Assembly (NCBI GenBank): GCA_963792815.1
Contig: CAWBXR010000012.1
Location: 62,001 to 126,000, forward strand
Length of the DNA: 64,000 nt
DNA from: JARRPM01 sp963792815
Lineage (GTDB): Bacteria > Pseudomonadota > Gammaproteobacteria > Pseudomonadales > Halieaceae
Reading direction: 5' to 3'
Every line of letters starts with the position of its first letter. Within the stretch, counting starts at the first letter, position 1. The translations under genes and the position numbers were made by a program. Below the pieces are notes generated by a model, which was not told the DNA's origin, searched no databases, and worked only from the letters and a program-made list of their open reading frames with translations. Positions 1-9,084 of this stretch are shown one piece after another.

Positions 1-1087
1 GCGACATACAGGGCCTTTGATATAACCCATGATCGTGAACTGGGCCTCATCGAGCATGAATTCATAGCGGGACTGGACAGGCAACTCCCGGAAGGCGACA
101 AAGGGGTTGGAGGCCACCTCCGGTTTATAGCCTGGCAGCCGGGTGACCGTATACTGGGCTTGCAGGAACAGCTCTCGCCAGCGCTCCATCCGCGCGTCGT
201 TGAGTGCGTAGGGCATATGGCGCTTGTCCAGAATGCTGCTCCGGACGGGTTGCAGGCGATAGAAGAACTCCCCTTTTCCAGGTGAGTCATAGGGCCGGCG
301 CGTGGCAATAATGTCTATGGGTTCACCTGGCGGAGTGCGAGACCGTACCAGGCTGTAAAACGCGCTTTCTTGCGGGAGATCTGAAAAATAGAGGTCACCC
401 AGGAACAGGTGCTCATAAATATAGCGCGATGCCAGTTTCTGCTTCAGGCTCGAGCCGTTAAAAAATGTCTCCCAGCGCTCAATGCTCGCCTGCTCCTGCG
501 GACCCGGGGTCGGCCGCGGCACACCGACGGCACCACTGGCCAACCAATCAGCCAGTTCCCTGTGCTGTTGTTCCGACAGGCCCGGAAAACCATAGGGCAT
601 TCCCCACAGGGGGTAGTCTGCGGCAAACTTGTCGAATTCTTCCGGTTTTGGACACTGCTGGTTCCGGTCGAGCTTGAGATCGAAGCTCTCGGGAAGAATG
701 TCGCCCGGCGGCAAAGGCTGCTGCTGCTTCAACTCCAGCATCCTGTATGTCACGCCCTGCTCAGGCTGGCTTTTGTTCAATACGGAATAAAAGCCTTTTT
801 CCCGCCACTGCTCAGTCGTGTGCGCGTCCTCAAACAGCCGTGTCAGCTTGGCTGTCAACAGGCGCGTGCCGTCATATACCTTCTCTTTGCTGGCTCCGCG
901 CTCAAGACCCTTCCAGGCATCGAGTTTCAACTGGCAGGGCGCGTCGTAGCAGCCATGGCAGACCATGCAGCGCTGTTCCAGCGTGGCCTTGATCTGTGGC
1001 GGGTAATCCGTGTCGGCAGCGGCGGCTGACGCAAACGGAAAAGCAAAAGCTGAGGCTGAGCGCCTTCAGAAACCGGGAAATGAGCAT
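1..1087 (-). CDS. Fatty acid cis/trans isomerase, copy 1 (C-terminus beyond window; frameshift near the signal peptide)
   Basis: Periplasmic cis/trans isomerases convert cis-unsaturated membrane fatty acids to trans, stiffening the membrane under solvent or heat stress. An open frame runs from 1065 to the left edge with no stop. It contains the haem-type motif CMVCH followed by GCYDAPCQLKL, nearly the same as the second copy at 30.2-32.6 kb, and later blocks also match that copy (QWREKGF, EFDKF, FFNGSS, KQKL, RYIYEHL). This frame has no start codon. A good signal peptide (MLISRFLKALSLSF...) starts at 1087, or at 1096, in a frame one base off, so one extra base probably lies between about 1068 and 1015. 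The first 350 or so residues are visible. No clear Shine-Dalgarno and no convincing lipobox were seen. It follows the CHI-like gene by about 45 bp, so co-transcription is likely. Confidence 0.85.
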
Positions 1088-1131
1088 GGCGGCCATTCTG
1101 GCGGTCGCGAAGTCACAAGGCAAGCGCTGCC

Positions 1132-1624
1132 TTACTGCTCGCCGATAAGGGCCAGGCGAAGCTCTGGACGGCTTGTCTCAGGGGACAACCAGATGGCCAG
1201 GAAGTCCCGGCCAAAGCCGGGGTCCTCTATAGTACCCAGGGCTTGCCCGTTGAGTAAAAACGTACTCCGGCCCTGGCTATCCAGCGCGATTGCCAGTACA
1301 TCGTTCTTCTTCACGTCCGGCCATAATCAGCGCCAGCTCCTGGAGCCACTGCTGCTGAGCTCCGACCAGACCGAGGCGCTGCCACTCTTTGCGAGTGTTC
1401 TCGATGAGGTCCTGAGCCTGGATATCACGCAGGTACTGTATTTCCAGGCGCAGGGGGCGTGTTCCCTCGACATAAATACCCCCGGGGCTATAAAGCCGGG
1501 AGTCATACACCGGCCACCACAGCACCTCGAGCCGCGCCTGCCCCACCATCTGCAGGTCGCCTGCGTCTGCCCGGACCATGGCGGGTACCAGCAATGCCAG
1601 GAGTACCAGCCCCCAGCGCTTCAT
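1132..1624 (-). CDS. Chalcone isomerase-like secreted protein (single-base frameshift)
   Basis: Bacterial chalcone-isomerase-like proteins share the CHI fold. Plant relatives without enzymatic activity bind fatty acids, and the bacterial role is not established. The first half starts with a signal peptide (MKRWGLVLLALLVPAMVRA) and shows VYDSRLYSPGG and LEIQYLRDIQAQDLI. The second half, in another frame from 1320 down, shows GQALGTIEDPGF and LAIWLSPETSRPELR, the family C-terminus. Removing the A at about 1324 changes I-M-A-G-R to the expected I-W-P-D-V and joins both halves into a protein of about 163 residues, a normal family length. The start overlaps the DUF2878 stop by 4 bp, so the two are translationally linked. 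The neighbouring cis/trans isomerase suggests a membrane-lipid job, which is inference. Confidence 0.8.
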
Positions 1625-2142
1625 GAGGCGTCCGCCCCGGCTGTCGGTGCAAGCCGGGTGGTAAGCCGGAACATCAGGGGGAGCAATACTGCCCAGGTGA
1701 CTGCCAGTATCGCCATGGTAGCCGGCAGGGAATAGCCGAATTCAACCGCCCCGAGTCGCAACCCCGCCCAGTAATTGAGCGGAAACGCAATCGCCCCGAC
1801 AAGGGACGCTACCAGCGGGCGATTTCCCAGCCAGGCGAGACTCCTGCCCAGCGCTGCAGCGAAAGCCAGCCAGAGACAGCACAGCCACAGGGGAACGAGG
1901 GCGTCGTGCGGAAACTCAAAGACGCCGCCAATCGAAAGCGCTGCATCAGCCCCAATGCCGATTCCGCCAATGATAGCGAGCTGGCGCAATTCGACGCGGT
2001 AATCGTGAACCAGCCAGAGATGCAGCAGCAACAGGGCCAGGGCGAGGGGCAGGAAATCCTCCCTGCCCAGCACAGTGCAGAACCAGACAGACTGGAACCA
2101 AAGGGCGTTGAACGCGAGGCTGTCAGCGAACCTGCTGGTCAT
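1621..2142 (-). CDS. DUF2878 family inner-membrane protein
   Basis: A small, very hydrophobic protein of about 173 residues with several predicted membrane segments (for example LALALLLLHLWLV, LWLCCLWLAFAAAL, IAFPLNYWAGLRLG). It resembles DUF2878 proteins, which have no known function and often lie in lipid-modification clusters of gammaproteobacteria. The start at 2142 is preferred over the upstream ATG at 2178 because a GGAG Shine-Dalgarno at 2151-2154 stands 8 nt before it, and the resulting N-terminus (MTSRFADSLAFNALWF) is more family-like. It is first in a three-gene run with the CHI-like and isomerase genes. The 127 bp gap to the upstream TPR gene may hold a promoter, but none is clear. 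Confidence 0.7.
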   Translation of the reverse strand: MTSRFADSLAFNALWFQSVWFCTVLGREDFLPLALALLLLHLWLVHDYRVELRQLAIIGGIGIGADAALSIGGVFEFPHDALVPLWLCCLWLAFAAALGRSLAWLGNRPLVASLVGAIAFPLNYWAGLRLGAVEFGYSLPATMAILAVTWAVLLPLMFRLTTRLAPTAGADAS

Positions 2143-2269
2143 AGGAACTGCTCCGGAGGCGGGAATTGGGATGCTCACTGGATGGGGCCGTTCCGCGTTA
2201 AGGTATATTTACTTTTACGCAGCCGCCGGCAGACCGGATTAACGCACTGACCCGGTCAGTCGGGCGCCA

Positions 2270-4066
2270 CTACTTGATGCCCACCTGCAGCTCCAGGCGC
2301 ACGGCCCCTGCATCAGCTTTGCCGTCGACTTGCAGCAATACCCTGCGCTCGTCGGTCAACTCCAGGCCGGCTGCCTCCACAGCCGTCAGGAACTGTGCCC
2401 ACACCGTCGCCAGCGAGTCCGCCTTTCCCTCGTGAACCAGGTAGGCGCACTTGAATTCCGCCGTTCCCCTTGTCCTGTATTTACCGCTGGCCCCGGGAGA
2501 ACCCCTCACGGGGAATCCCAGTTGCAGCACCGCGCCCTCCCCCGCGCCTTCGGCGATGATTTGCAGCGGGCCGTCAATGGTGCCGCCGGCCCGTACCAGG
2601 GCCACGCCCATAGGCATCGCCAGTGACCGGGCATCGCCCGCCAGGTCGGCTATGGATTTGCGGTAGTTCTGGTAGAAAAATGCCATCTTGGGCACAGTCT
2701 TTGTCTCTATAGCTATCTCGCCCTGCGCGGCCGGTCTACCCGCTGTTACAGGAGCGGCGCTGTCCGGCGCGTCGGTCGAGACGAAGGCCCCAGCAGAGGC
2801 CTGCTTGTCGCCTGCACCGTGGCAAACACCCACAATGCCCCGCGCTTCCCGGTCGGTGGCGGGCGCTGCCTGCATAAATTCCAGCCATTTTCCCGCCTGG
2901 GCGCCCGCTCCGCCTATAAGTGTCGCATTGATAAAGGAGCGCCGGGCCGATGATTCATCCCCCAGCTTCAACTGGCTTATTCCCAGCAGCAGGTTGGCTC
3001 TTCCGACGTATTTGGCCTGCAGCTGCTTCTTGCAGGCCGCCAACATGGTGTCGTACATCGGCTGCCAGGCTTCCTGCTCCATCTGCAACTGGGCCAGGTA
3101 AAGGTAGAGTTCAATGTCTCCGCTCAACCTTGCCGCCTGCACCAGGGCCGCGTTGGCGCGCTCCAATTCCCGGGCCTGCAGCCAGAACTGGAATAACTTA
3201 CGGTAGTTCGGGCCGTTGGCCGGCACTGTCTTGTTCGTCAGGGCCTCCGCCAGAACCGTTGCTGCGCCGTAGGGGTTTCCGTTCACCGCCTGCAGGTCCG
3301 CCAGCAACACGATATCCTGCTCGCGAAACGGCACCAACTTTTCCCTGGCCAGGGTCAGCTGGTCCAGGGCCTGTTTTCTCTTGCCCTGCTGAAGATAGAC
3401 CGCCGCCAGCTGGTGCCAGCTTTCGGGGTTGTCCGGCTCGGCCTCCATAAGCTGACGCAACAGTTGCTCACTCTGGGCGTAGGCACCGGCCTGGTAATAG
3501 AGCGCCAGCGCCTGGCGCTTCTGGGGAATATCCAGGACCAGGCCCTGCTCCCGGATAGGGTCCAATGCCGCAACCACCTGGACCAGCCTGCCCAACCGGT
3601 AGTAGGCCTGGGCCAGCAATAGATAATCACCGACCTCGGGAACCAGCTTTATCCGCAGCGCCTTCTCCAGCGCTGCTGCCGCCTCCGCGTAGTTCTTGTC
3701 GAGCAGGTATACCTGGGCCATCTCCCGCAGCATTTCCCGATTGGCAACGTCAGACAGACCACCCGCAGACAGGGCCGTACGGTAGTAGTCTATTGCCTTG
3801 TCGTACTCGCCCTGTTCGACAAAATGCCTGGCCAGGTGACGCCCTGCGCTGGAACGGGCGTAGGACTCGTTTATCGAGCTTATCTGCCTTTCCAGCTCTT
3901 CAATGGAAAGCCCGGTATCGCTGCCCATACCCGAGTTCGTGTCTATCCGTATCTTGCTGCGGTACTGGCCCTCCTGGGCATCGACCGCCGGGGGAAACCC
4001 AAGCAGATACACCAGCCAGATACCTGGCAACATTGCGCGCAAGCGAATCAAGGGCTCAATCCACAT
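2270..4066 (-). CDS. TPR protein of the TonB2 operon, with a C-terminal GyrI-like domain
   Basis: About 598 residues. After an N-terminal signal-like segment (RLRAMLPGIWLVYLLGF) and a short linker, degenerate TPR units run from about residue 60 to 390 (for example EQGEYDKAIDYYRTALSAGG, NYAEAAAALEKAL). After a Ser/Ala-rich linker, the last 140 or so residues (KTVPKMAFFYQNYRKSI..., LGFPVRG, AYLVHEG, RRVLLQVDG) resemble the GyrI/SHS2 small-molecule-binding fold. TPR proteins are common last members of TtpC/ExbB2/ExbD2/TonB2 operons and are needed in some Vibrio/Shewanella systems. The C-terminal domain is my reading and is not usual for that role. The start at 4066 overlaps the tonB stop by 11 bp. 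An upstream in-frame extension to 4387 only shadows tonB. Confidence 0.8.
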   Translation of the reverse strand: MWIEPLIRLRAMLPGIWLVYLLGFPPAVDAQEGQYRSKIRIDTNSGMGSDTGLSIEELERQISSINESYARSSAGRHLARHFVEQGEYDKAIDYYRTALSAGGLSDVANREMLREMAQVYLLDKNYAEAAAALEKALRIKLVPEVGDYLLLAQAYYRLGRLVQVVAALDPIREQGLVLDIPQKRQALALYYQAGAYAQSEQLLRQLMEAEPDNPESWHQLAAVYLQQGKRKQALDQLTLAREKLVPFREQDIVLLADLQAVNGNPYGAATVLAEALTNKTVPANGPNYRKLFQFWLQARELERANAALVQAARLSGDIELYLYLAQLQMEQEAWQPMYDTMLAACKKQLQAKYVGRANLLLGISQLKLGDESSARRSFINATLIGGAGAQAGKWLEFMQAAPATDREARGIVGVCHGAGDKQASAGAFVSTDAPDSAAPVTAGRPAAQGEIAIETKTVPKMAFFYQNYRKSIADLAGDARSLAMPMGVALVRAGGTIDGPLQIIAEGAGEGAVLQLGFPVRGSPGASGKYRTRGTAEFKCAYLVHEGKADSLATVWAQFLTAVEAAGLELTDERRVLLQVDGKADAGAVRLELQVGIK

Positions 4067-4742
4067 TGGGCATGTTTTGCGGGTAGTTTTCCCACGCCAC
4101 ATCCACCTTCTGGGTGAGAGCGACGCTGCCGGTTGCCCCGCCATAAAAATTGACGCGATACTTCCAGTCATATACGGCGGCAACCACCTTTTCCTCGAAT
4201 ACACCCCTGGGGTTTGCATCGAGCACCCGCACATCGCGAGTGCTGCCATCGGCCGCCACCCTGAAAGTGACCAGCACCCAGCCACTGATCCTGTTCTGGT
4301 GAGCGACATCCGGGACGTTGGGTCTGCGTGTATCGTAGGGTATGACCTCAATGAACCCCTGGGCGTCCTCGCCACCGCCACCGGCAAGGTTTACAGCGCC
4401 GGTGCCGGCACCGACGGGACCGCTCCAGCGGTCGCCGACGGACTGGATCTTGATATCTCCCATCGCGAAATCGAGTGCCGGCATTTCGAGATCAGCTGCC
4501 GGCTCGGGGCTGGGTGGCGCAATCTCGAGAGAGTCCATCACAGGCTCCTCGAGTGGCTCTTCCGGCTCAATCTCCTCGGGCTCGGGTTCCTCCTCGGGGG
4601 GGTCCTGCGGGAGTATTTCGACAATGCTGTGTACCGGCAGCAACACATCCTGCTGCTGCCTGCTCTTGATAAGGCTTTGCATGAAGAGAAACACCGCCGC
4701 GGTAATCAGCAGGCCTCCCAGCAGGGAGAAGAGAAAGCGCAT
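4056..4742 (-). CDS. tonB: TonB2-type energy transducer
   Basis: TonB links the proton-motive force at the inner membrane to outer-membrane receptors. The 228-residue protein has one N-terminal membrane anchor (LLGGLLITAAVFLFM), then a Pro/Glu-rich spacer (QDPPEEEPEPEEIEPEEP) that would span the periplasm, then a TonB C-terminal domain with RRPNVPDVAHQNRISGWVLV and VLDANPRGVFEEKVVAAV, which matches the Y-P-x-A-x(n)-G-x-V-x-V-x-F pattern of the family in degenerate form. It lies 14 bp after exbD and overlaps the TPR gene. The acidic spacer and the operon company with a TtpC-type ExbB mark it as a TonB2 rather than a classical TonB. Confidence 0.88.
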   Translation of the reverse strand: MRFLFSLLGGLLITAAVFLFMQSLIKSRQQQDVLLPVHSIVEILPQDPPEEEPEPEEIEPEEPLEEPVMDSLEIAPPSPEPAADLEMPALDFAMGDIKIQSVGDRWSGPVGAGTGAVNLAGGGGEDAQGFIEVIPYDTRRPNVPDVAHQNRISGWVLVTFRVAADGSTRDVRVLDANPRGVFEEKVVAAVYDWKYRVNFYGGATGSVALTQKVDVAWENYPQNMPNVD

Positions 4743-4756
4743 GTGCTATGGCCTGC

Positions 4757-5167
4757 TCACTTGGCCTTCTTGTCGGCAGCGATGGCTATAGCCTCTATGC
4801 CGGCCAGCCGCACCTGGTCCATGACATCCACCAGGGTACCGGTAGAGGCGTCCTCGTCGGACTGGATAATCACCGATCCCTCCGGATTATCCGCGTGCAT
4901 TCGCGCGACAATAGCCCGCACCGAGCGCGGGTCCACCGGGCGGCGGTCGATCCAGACCTCGCCAGCGGCAGTTATGGCAATGAATATATTGGCAGTGTCC
5001 TGTTGGGATGCGCTCTCGGCCTGGGGCGTGCTGACGGTGACGCCCGACTCCTTGACGAAAGATGTCGTTACGATAAAGAAGATAAGCATGATGAACACGA
5101 TGTCGAGCATCGGCGTCATATCCAGTTCAGTCTCTTCCGGCGCAGGTAAATGGCGTCGAGCGGGCAT
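4757..5167 (-). CDS. exbD: Biopolymer transport protein ExbD (TonB2 system)
   Basis: ExbD forms, with ExbB, the proton channel that powers TonB. The 136-residue protein has a short cytoplasmic start, a single membrane helix containing the essential aspartate (ELDMTPMLDIVFIMLIFFIV, the Asp after MTPML), and a periplasmic domain ending in DQVRLAGIEAIAIAADKK, typical of the family. Length is normal. It starts 4 bp after the exbB stop and is followed by tonB, so the three are co-transcribed and probably translated with coupling. Confidence 0.92.
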   Translation of the reverse strand: MPARRHLPAPEETELDMTPMLDIVFIMLIFFIVTTSFVKESGVTVSTPQAESASQQDTANIFIAITAAGEVWIDRRPVDPRSVRAIVARMHADNPEGSVIIQSDEDASTGTLVDVMDQVRLAGIEAIAIAADKKAK

Positions 5168-5171
5168 GGTG

Positions 5172-5726
5172 TCAGCACCCTCCTGTCGATGGGAGTGAAT
5201 GATCCTGCAGCGGCAGGCGGTCGGCGAGTCGGCCGGTTTCGTTGTCCGCGAGCTGGCGCAGGCGCACGGTAAAATAGATACCGGTCAACGCCACCACCAG
5301 CCCGGCCATGGTCGGAATAGTCGCCCGGTATACACCGCGCGCCATGGCCTGGGCATCGTCATTACCACTGACAGCGATGACCTCGAATACCCCGATCATC
5401 CCCACCACTGTTCCCAACAGGCCGAGCAACGGGCAAAGGGCCACGAGCACCTTGATCAGCGGCAACATCGCGTGCAATTGCATATTTACTTCAGACACCG
5501 TGGCTTCACGGATTTTCCTGGCGCGCCAGCTGCGCCGGTCTACCCGGGCATTCCACTGGGCGATCAGCCGGCGCGCGCGCCGGGGCCACGCCACGCGCAG
5601 AAACCAGATACGCTCCAGGATCAGCAACCACAGTAAGGTGCAAACGACGAAAATAACCCAGAGTACCGGGCCGCCCTGGTCGACGAAATCCTGGATCGGG
5701 TGAAGAAGAGTGAACACAGACAGCAT
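5172..5726 (-). CDS. exbB: MotA/TolQ/ExbB proton channel protein (ExbB2)
   Basis: The second ExbB-family subunit in the operon. The protein of about 184 residues has a first membrane helix (PVLWVIFVVCTLLWLLIL), a cytoplasmic basic loop, and the two family-defining helices with CPLLGLLGTVVGMIGVFEVI and ATIPTMAGLVVALTGIYF. The ATG at 5726, 1 bp after the ttpC stop, is chosen; the frame stays open to 5783, but that extension would overlap ttpC and adds a non-hydrophobic tail atypical of ExbB2. With ttpC it makes the pair of ExbB-like proteins seen in TonB2 systems. Confidence 0.88.
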   Translation of the reverse strand: MLSVFTLLHPIQDFVDQGGPVLWVIFVVCTLLWLLILERIWFLRVAWPRRARRLIAQWNARVDRRSWRARKIREATVSEVNMQLHAMLPLIKVLVALCPLLGLLGTVVGMIGVFEVIAVSGNDDAQAMARGVYRATIPTMAGLVVALTGIYFTVRLRQLADNETGRLADRLPLQDHSLPSTGGC

Positions 5727-5727
5727 A

Positions 5728-7105
5728 TCAGCGGGCTGACTGCTGGTCTGCGCTGCGGGCCAGAACACCGGCGCACTGCTCATCCAGGCGCTGTATCATC
5801 GACCTGGACAGCGCGTTGATCAGGCTGTGGCCAAACAACAGGGGAATGGCGACAACCAGGCCCAGTACCGTGGTCACCAGCGCCTGGGAGATGCCTCCCG
5901 CCATCAGCTTGGGATCGCCGGTGCCAAAAAGGCTGATCGCCTGGAAGGTGAGAATCATACCGGTAACGGTGCCCAGCAGGCCCAGCAATGGCGAGGTGGC
6001 CGCCAGCAGTTTTATCAGGCCGTTACCGCGCTCCAGTGCCGGAATTTCCGCCAGCACCGCCTCGTCCAGTTTCAACTGCAGCAACTCTTCCTCTTCGATT
6101 GCAATACCGTCCACGGCCGCCAATACCCTGCCCAGCGGGTTGCCAGCGCTCGGCTTGTCGACCTTGCGCATCTGCCCGCGCATACGCAGGTAGACCACGC
6201 CGAGGTAACAGACCCGCCACAGGGTCAACAGCAGGCCGAACGCACCGAGACCGATGATAATAAGTCCGATCGACCCACCCTGCTCTATGCGTTCACGCAA
6301 ACTGGGGGTGTAGGCAAGCATACCCAGCAGACTACCCCGGGTAGGGTCTACCACCACCGGCGCGACTCCCTCTGCCTGCAGGGCGAAATCGCGTGCCTCG
6401 TCCCGCAGACGCGCGGACGGCTGGCGTGAGAGCAGCAACAATTCTCCGGTCTCCGGAACATAGCGCAGAAAATCCCCCTGGGCATAGGCGGAGAAAGTAC
6501 CCACGCGCAATGCCTCGCGCTGCACGAGAGGTACCGTCCGCCGCCACCACAGGCGCTGCAAAAATTGCGACCTTGCCGGCCTCTGTCATTTCCTGCTGCA
6601 GTAACAGCCAGAGAGTTTCGATCTGCCCGATCGTGGGCTGGGTATTACTGTTGGCAAGCGCCTCCAGTTGCTCGCTGCGCTCGGGGAACTGGGCGGTTAT
6701 CATTGACTCGCGCATCACCGCGGAAAAGTCGCCAGCGAATTCGTGGAAGGTACTGGCGAGATCGCCCATCTCCTGCACCAGCGTTTTCAGCTCTTTTTCC
6801 AGTGCCTCGATTTCACTTTTGTTCTTCTCGGTTACTGCCAGCAGGGGCTGGTTCTGCTGTTGCCGCCGCTCGAAATCGCGCCTGGCCTGCGCCATCAGCT
6901 CTTTCTGGCGACTGTTGTCCTGCAGGAACTCCCGCTCGCGCTGGGTGTTGAGCGCCCGTTGCTGTTGCTGCGACTGCCGCACGGAATCGAGCAACTGATC
7001 GAGATTGGTGATCTGGCCGTCAGCGGCGCCGTCCTGGGCGTGGCTGCCCGCCGCCAACAGCAGGCCCAGCAGGATGCCCGCAGCAATACCCATGGCGCGA
7101 CTCAC
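5728..7105 (-). CDS. TtpC-type ExbB protein with long periplasmic N-terminus (single-base frameshift)
   Basis: TtpC proteins are ExbB relatives with a secreted coiled-coil N-terminus and are required for TonB2 function in Vibrio. Here the N-terminal half (signal peptide GILLGLLLAAGSHA, then a Gln/Glu-rich coiled coil with QSQQQQRALNTQREREFLQ) reads from a GTG at 7105. The C-terminal half, with IGLIIIGLGAFGLLLTLW and TSPLLGLLGTVTGMILTFQ, reads in another frame. Dropping one T near 6529 joins AAPVVAADGT to LVQREALRVGTFSAYAQ and gives about 458 residues, the family length. Both halves are well conserved in style, so a sequence error is more likely than decay. The GTG start overlaps the DUF3450 stop. 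Confidence 0.85.
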
Positions 7106-7881
7106 GAGTCACCCCCCGCTGCCGGCATGGGCAAATTCAACAGCTGCGGCGCGGTAATATTTTGTGCTACCCGCAAGGCCTGGGCCAGGCCGCGGTTATA
7201 GCGTTCTTCCAGGGGCACCCAGGCCTGCTGATCCCGGTCCCAGTAGCCGCTCGAAGAACCGTCCAGCGACTGGAAATACAGTGCCACTCGGCCGACTCGC
7301 AGGTATTCGACCGAAAGTTCCTGGCCTTCCAGTTGCAGCGGGCCGCGCCAGGATTCGATGTTGCCACCGTAGTCCTGCTCGAGCTGAAAAGCCTCAAGCA
7401 ACATCCTGAACTTGGCAGAGGCCGAAATATCGGGCTGGCGCAGGCGCTGCTTCAGCTCCAGTACCGCCGCCACCCGCTCTTCCTGGTGAAACGGCAGGTC
7501 CAGCACTACAAACTTCTCGAGGGAATCCGCCATGCTGCGCATCAGGGGAACAATGCGCTGGCGGGTAAGCCGGGCCTGGACGATCTGTTCCCGCAGCCCG
7601 TCGAGCTGCTGCTGCTGGGCCTGCTCCAGCTCTTCCAGCTCCCGGGTATAGGCTGCCTGATACTCGGAACCGTCCAGCAACTTGCGATACTCTTCCACCA
7701 GGTTGCGGCTCTCCCGAGCCAGGTCATCTATTTTTTTCTGGGATGCCGAGGCACTGCTATTGGTATCGGCCACCACGCCGAGGCTGTCCTTGATACCAGC
7801 ACCCTGCGCCGCAATACACACGAGCATTGCCGCAAGCAAACCCGCTACTGAAATACTTTTGGTTCTGATCCAACGCTGCAT
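7102..7881 (-). CDS. DUF3450 periplasmic coiled-coil protein
   Basis: First gene of the TonB2 operon. It has a signal peptide (ISVAGLLAAMLVCIAAQGAG), then a predicted long coiled coil (ARESRNLVEEYRKLLDGSE, ELEELEQAQQQQLDGLREQI), then a globular end with GRVALYFQSLDG and the tail QNITAPQLLNLPMPA. This is the DUF3450 pattern, and these proteins almost always sit in front of ttpC-exbB-exbD-tonB, so a helper role in TonB2 energy transfer is likely though its mechanism is unknown. The start at 7881 is chosen over a GTG at 7890; a GGA-rich stretch just upstream fits either. No strong sigma70 promoter was seen in the 72 bp after lysR. Confidence 0.88.
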   Translation of the reverse strand: MQRWIRTKSISVAGLLAAMLVCIAAQGAGIKDSLGVVADTNSSASASQKKIDDLARESRNLVEEYRKLLDGSEYQAAYTRELEELEQAQQQQLDGLREQIVQARLTRQRIVPLMRSMADSLEKFVVLDLPFHQEERVAAVLELKQRLRQPDISASAKFRMLLEAFQLEQDYGGNIESWRGPLQLEGQELSVEYLRVGRVALYFQSLDGSSSGYWDRDQQAWVPLEERYNRGLAQALRVAQNITAPQLLNLPMPAAGGDS

Positions 7882-7962
7882 GTTACCCACTGTCCTTGTT
7901 ATATTTTCCCTGCCAGCGGAGCATAGCAGGCTGGCCTGCTTAGCACATCGACTACCGGGTTT

Positions 7963-8949
7963 TTAATAGGCAAGCTTGCGTCGCGCCCGCAACTGGGCAA
8001 GCGTCGGCAGCCCGTATTTTAGCCTGAAGGAGTCTATAACCTGCAAGATTTCGCGGTAAAGAAAGTCGTGTGCAGGGGATGCATTTACCCTCTCGTGGTT
8101 GACCATGACATACCTCAGGTTGACCTGCTCTCCCTCGGGCAGGGGCAGTGCAATCAGTTCCCCACTGATATCGGCCTGCTCCAGAAAAAGGGGCGGCGCC
8201 GGAAACAGGTAGTCAGTATGGCGCACGACCTGGATCGCGGTCAGTAACTGGTCGGTGCGCAGTTCCGGTACGGCTGTTGCCATCTGGCGTAGAAACGAAG
8301 ACTTCTCGTCTGTGAGAAAGTGGATATCCGCCAGCTCGTCAATGACAAGCTGCACATGGGGATAGCTGAGCACCTCGTCCCAGGTCAATTGCCGGCCCTC
8401 CAGCGGATGCCCCTTGCGCGCGAGCAGCAGAGGCGGCGCGTATCCCAGGGTGGTCAGGCGGAGGCTCGAGGGGTAGCCGTGGAGCTCGGCCTGCAGAATG
8501 AAGTCCAGCTTGCCGCTGTCCAGTGCGTCAAAGGGTCTGTCGACCCGGGTCAGTGCACTGAGGCGGATACCGGGGGCGACGTCACCCAGTCGCTTCAACA
8601 GTAAAGGCATGAGCCAGAGACCCATATGGCCGTGGATAAGGAGATTGAACTGGCCGGAGTAGGAAAGCGGATCGAAATCCAGGGGGGCAAGCATGTCCTG
8701 TATAGCCTGCAGCACCCCGGGTAGCTGTCGCCGCAACTGCTCAGCCCTGGGGGTCGGCACCATGCTCGGCCCCCTGCGGGTAAACAGGGGGTCATCGAAC
8801 AGTTCGCGCAACCGGCCCAGGGTTTTGCTCATTGCGGACTGTGTTATATACAGGCGCTCCGCCGCCTTGGACACGCTGCCCTCCTCGATCAGGGCTTCCA
8901 GGGCCACCAGAAGGTTCAGGTCGAGGCGTCCCAGTTCGCGGATATCCAT
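7963..8949 (-). CDS. LysR-family transcriptional regulator
   Basis: A 328-residue regulator with an N-terminal winged helix-turn-helix (LDLNLLVALEALIEEGSVSKAAERL, then TQSAMSKTLGRLRELFDDPLF) and a C-terminal effector-binding domain of two alpha/beta lobes. The DNA-binding start (RDLNLL-like, with ALE and DPLF) is closest in style to the NodD/PhnS-like branch. The ATG at 8949 is preferred over a GTG at 8958, because an AGGTG sequence lies 7 nt before it. A near-perfect palindrome with a LysR T-N11-A core lies just upstream at 8965-8985 and suggests autoregulation. Its target genes are not evident: the divergent side only holds a tiny ORF, and the TonB2 operon lies downstream on the same strand. 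Confidence 0.9.
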   Translation of the reverse strand: MDIRELGRLDLNLLVALEALIEEGSVSKAAERLYITQSAMSKTLGRLRELFDDPLFTRRGPSMVPTPRAEQLRRQLPGVLQAIQDMLAPLDFDPLSYSGQFNLLIHGHMGLWLMPLLLKRLGDVAPGIRLSALTRVDRPFDALDSGKLDFILQAELHGYPSSLRLTTLGYAPPLLLARKGHPLEGRQLTWDEVLSYPHVQLVIDELADIHFLTDEKSSFLRQMATAVPELRTDQLLTAIQVVRHTDYLFPAPPLFLEQADISGELIALPLPEGEQVNLRYVMVNHERVNASPAHDFLYREILQVIDSFRLKYGLPTLAQLRARRKLAY

Positions 8950-8964
8950 TGAGAGCACCTATAG

Positions 8965-8985
8965 ACTATGAATTCAATTCATAGT
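8965..8985. promoter_or_regulatory. Palindromic operator next to lysR
   Basis: Two 10-bp arms, ACTATGAATT and AATTCATAGT, are perfect inverted repeats around a single central C. The core contains T-N11-A (T at 8969, A at 8981), the LysR-type binding pattern. It lies 15 bp upstream of the lysR ATG, where a bound repressor would block the lysR promoter or its leader, and about 100 bp upstream of the divergent small ORF. The role is inferred from position and symmetry. Confidence 0.7.
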
Positions 8986-9041
8986 TTAGCTGAATTTATG
9001 CCATTTGAAGAATATACCGGGCGCCCATACCGTAGCTGTAG

Positions 9042-9061
9042 CCGGACAGAAGGCTGTCCGG
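9042..9061 (+). other. Stem-loop in the leader of the small ORF
   Basis: CCGGACAG, loop AAGG, then CTGTCCGG: a perfect 8-bp GC-rich stem ending 23 bp before the ATG at 9085. No T-run follows, so it is not a classical terminator. It could control the mRNA leader or simply be a remnant. Confidence 0.5.
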
Positions 9062-9084
9062 TAAAAGCAACAGAGGTAACTGAC

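Noticed and set aside
4067..4387. N-terminal extension of the TPR protein to 4387
   Set aside because: It overlaps tonB in another frame, has no family sequence, and a better start with a signal-like segment lies at 4066.
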